From Clostridia bacterium (GTDB lineage Bacteria; Bacillota; Sulfobacillia; SLMV01): DNA of 6,975 nt. Of the stretch, positions 6,475 through 6,975 are shown piece after piece. The stretch is from the NCBI GenBank assembly GCA_003554565.1, contig PWGR01000158.1, forward strand, positions 1 through 6,975. Direction: 5' to 3'. Position 1 is the first letter of the stretch, and each line of letters opens with the position of its first letter. Below the pieces are notes generated by a model. That model worked only from the letters and a program-made list of their open reading frames with translations. It was not told the DNA's origin and searched no databases. The position numbers and the translations under genes are program-made.

Positions 6475-6975
6475 TCAGAATGTCCGATCGACAAACTCCT
6501 TCTCGGACATGTCGCCCCGACCCACCTCAAACAGCAGCTTCATGTCGCCAATCAGCCACTTGGTTATCATGACGGCAAATGCCAGTAACGCCACGGGCAT
6601 GACGGCCAGTATGGCTGTCGTGAGAGCGGCCGGAAGCAGATTGAAGAAGCACAGCAAGATCAGTACGTTCAGGGCGACGTAGCCTGCCAGAGCCAGTCCG
6701 AAGTGTTTGCGGTACTCCTCTTCCTTCTCGGGAGTCACCAGCACGGTGGTCTCCTCGTCCGCATCGTCGAGAGGAGTTGCACGGTCATCGGCCTCTTCCC
6801 GCTCGCGGCGGGCCTTCTCGGCACGGTACTGCTCCATGACCGAGTCCTCTTTGCCCCAGATCAGGTTGACCAGGCAGTATCCGACCGCACCCAGTAACCA
6901 CAGAGCCAGGATGGAAAACCCGGGCATGCCCCATATCGTGCCCTCAACCGCCGGGGTCCAGGGCAAGGGATACGG
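6475..6975 (-). CDS. Small membrane protein, 5' end beyond the window
   Basis: I do not recognise this protein with confidence. The frame is open to the right edge and ends at TGA 6475-6477, giving at least 166 residues. It shows a hydrophobic helix near the start (GFSILALWLLGAVGYCLVNLIW), a strongly charged stretch of about 50 residues rich in Glu, Arg and Asp, and then two more hydrophobic segments separated by a short Leu-Pro turn, with a charged tail ending VDRTF. Three membrane spans are likely. The leader (Pro-Trp-Thr-Pro, then Trp-Gly-Met-Pro) and first helix faintly recall the small accessory proteins encoded next to sodium:solute symporters (DUF3311/YhdT type), which would make it part of an uptake system, but this is a guess. 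The true start is probably outside the window. An internal ATG at 6925-6927 exists but has no good ribosome binding site and would cut into the conserved-looking leader. Confidence 0.65.
   Translation of the reverse strand, partial: PYPLPWTPAVEGTIWGMPGFSILALWLLGAVGYCLVNLIWGKEDSVMEQYRAEKARREREEADDRATPLDDADEETTVLVTPEKEEEYRKHFGLALAGYVALNVLILLCFFNLLPAALTTAILAVMPVALLAFAVMITKWLIGDMKLLFEVGRGDMSEKEFVDRTF

Noticed and set aside
6444..6530. 29-residue N-terminal extension of the nitroreductase
   Set aside because: It would overlap the membrane protein gene and ignore the well-placed AAGGAG before the ATG at 6441-6443.

Overview
The window is bacterial-type DNA, moderately GC-rich by eye. Most genes have Shine-Dalgarno sites (AGGGAGG, AAGGAG, GGAGGG), and one uses a GTG start. 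No ribosomal, tRNA, phage, transposase or CRISPR sequence is visible. Nothing allows a firm placement below 'probably a bacterium'. The metabolic gene set would suit a free-living or anaerobic heterotroph, but that is inference.

All recognisable genes lie on the minus strand and are read from right to left. In transcription order they are: a 5'-truncated membrane protein (6475 to the right edge); a nitroreductase-fold flavoprotein (5628-6443); an M20-fold peptidase/amidohydrolase homologue that lacks most canonical metal ligands (4316-5512); a COG0402-type metal-dependent amidohydrolase (2687-4114, GTG start); and an N-acyl-D-amino-acid deacylase (D-aminoacylase) family protein (973-2568). 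Downstream of these, at about 465-919, are the remains of a Nudix hydrolase. Its Nudix box can be reassembled across a frameshift, and the rest is spread over two frames. The last ~465 bases at the left end hold no convincing gene.

The membrane protein and the nitroreductase are only 31 nt apart and probably co-transcribed. The later junctions are wider (115 to 201 nt), and each contains an inverted repeat just after the upstream stop codon. Two of these are strong nested hairpins without a proper U-tract, so the genes may form one transcript with partial termination or processing points, or several units.

Together the three hydrolase-fold proteins point to hydrolysis of amide-type substrates, such as N-acylated or D-configured amino acid derivatives or cyclic/aromatic amides, with a possible transporter partner upstream. 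The substrate is not readable from sequence. The most interesting points are the M20 homologue with replaced metal ligands, the Cys-to-Asp change in the D-aminoacylase metal site, the Glu-to-Gln change in the second amidohydrolase, and the hidden Nudix pseudogene.
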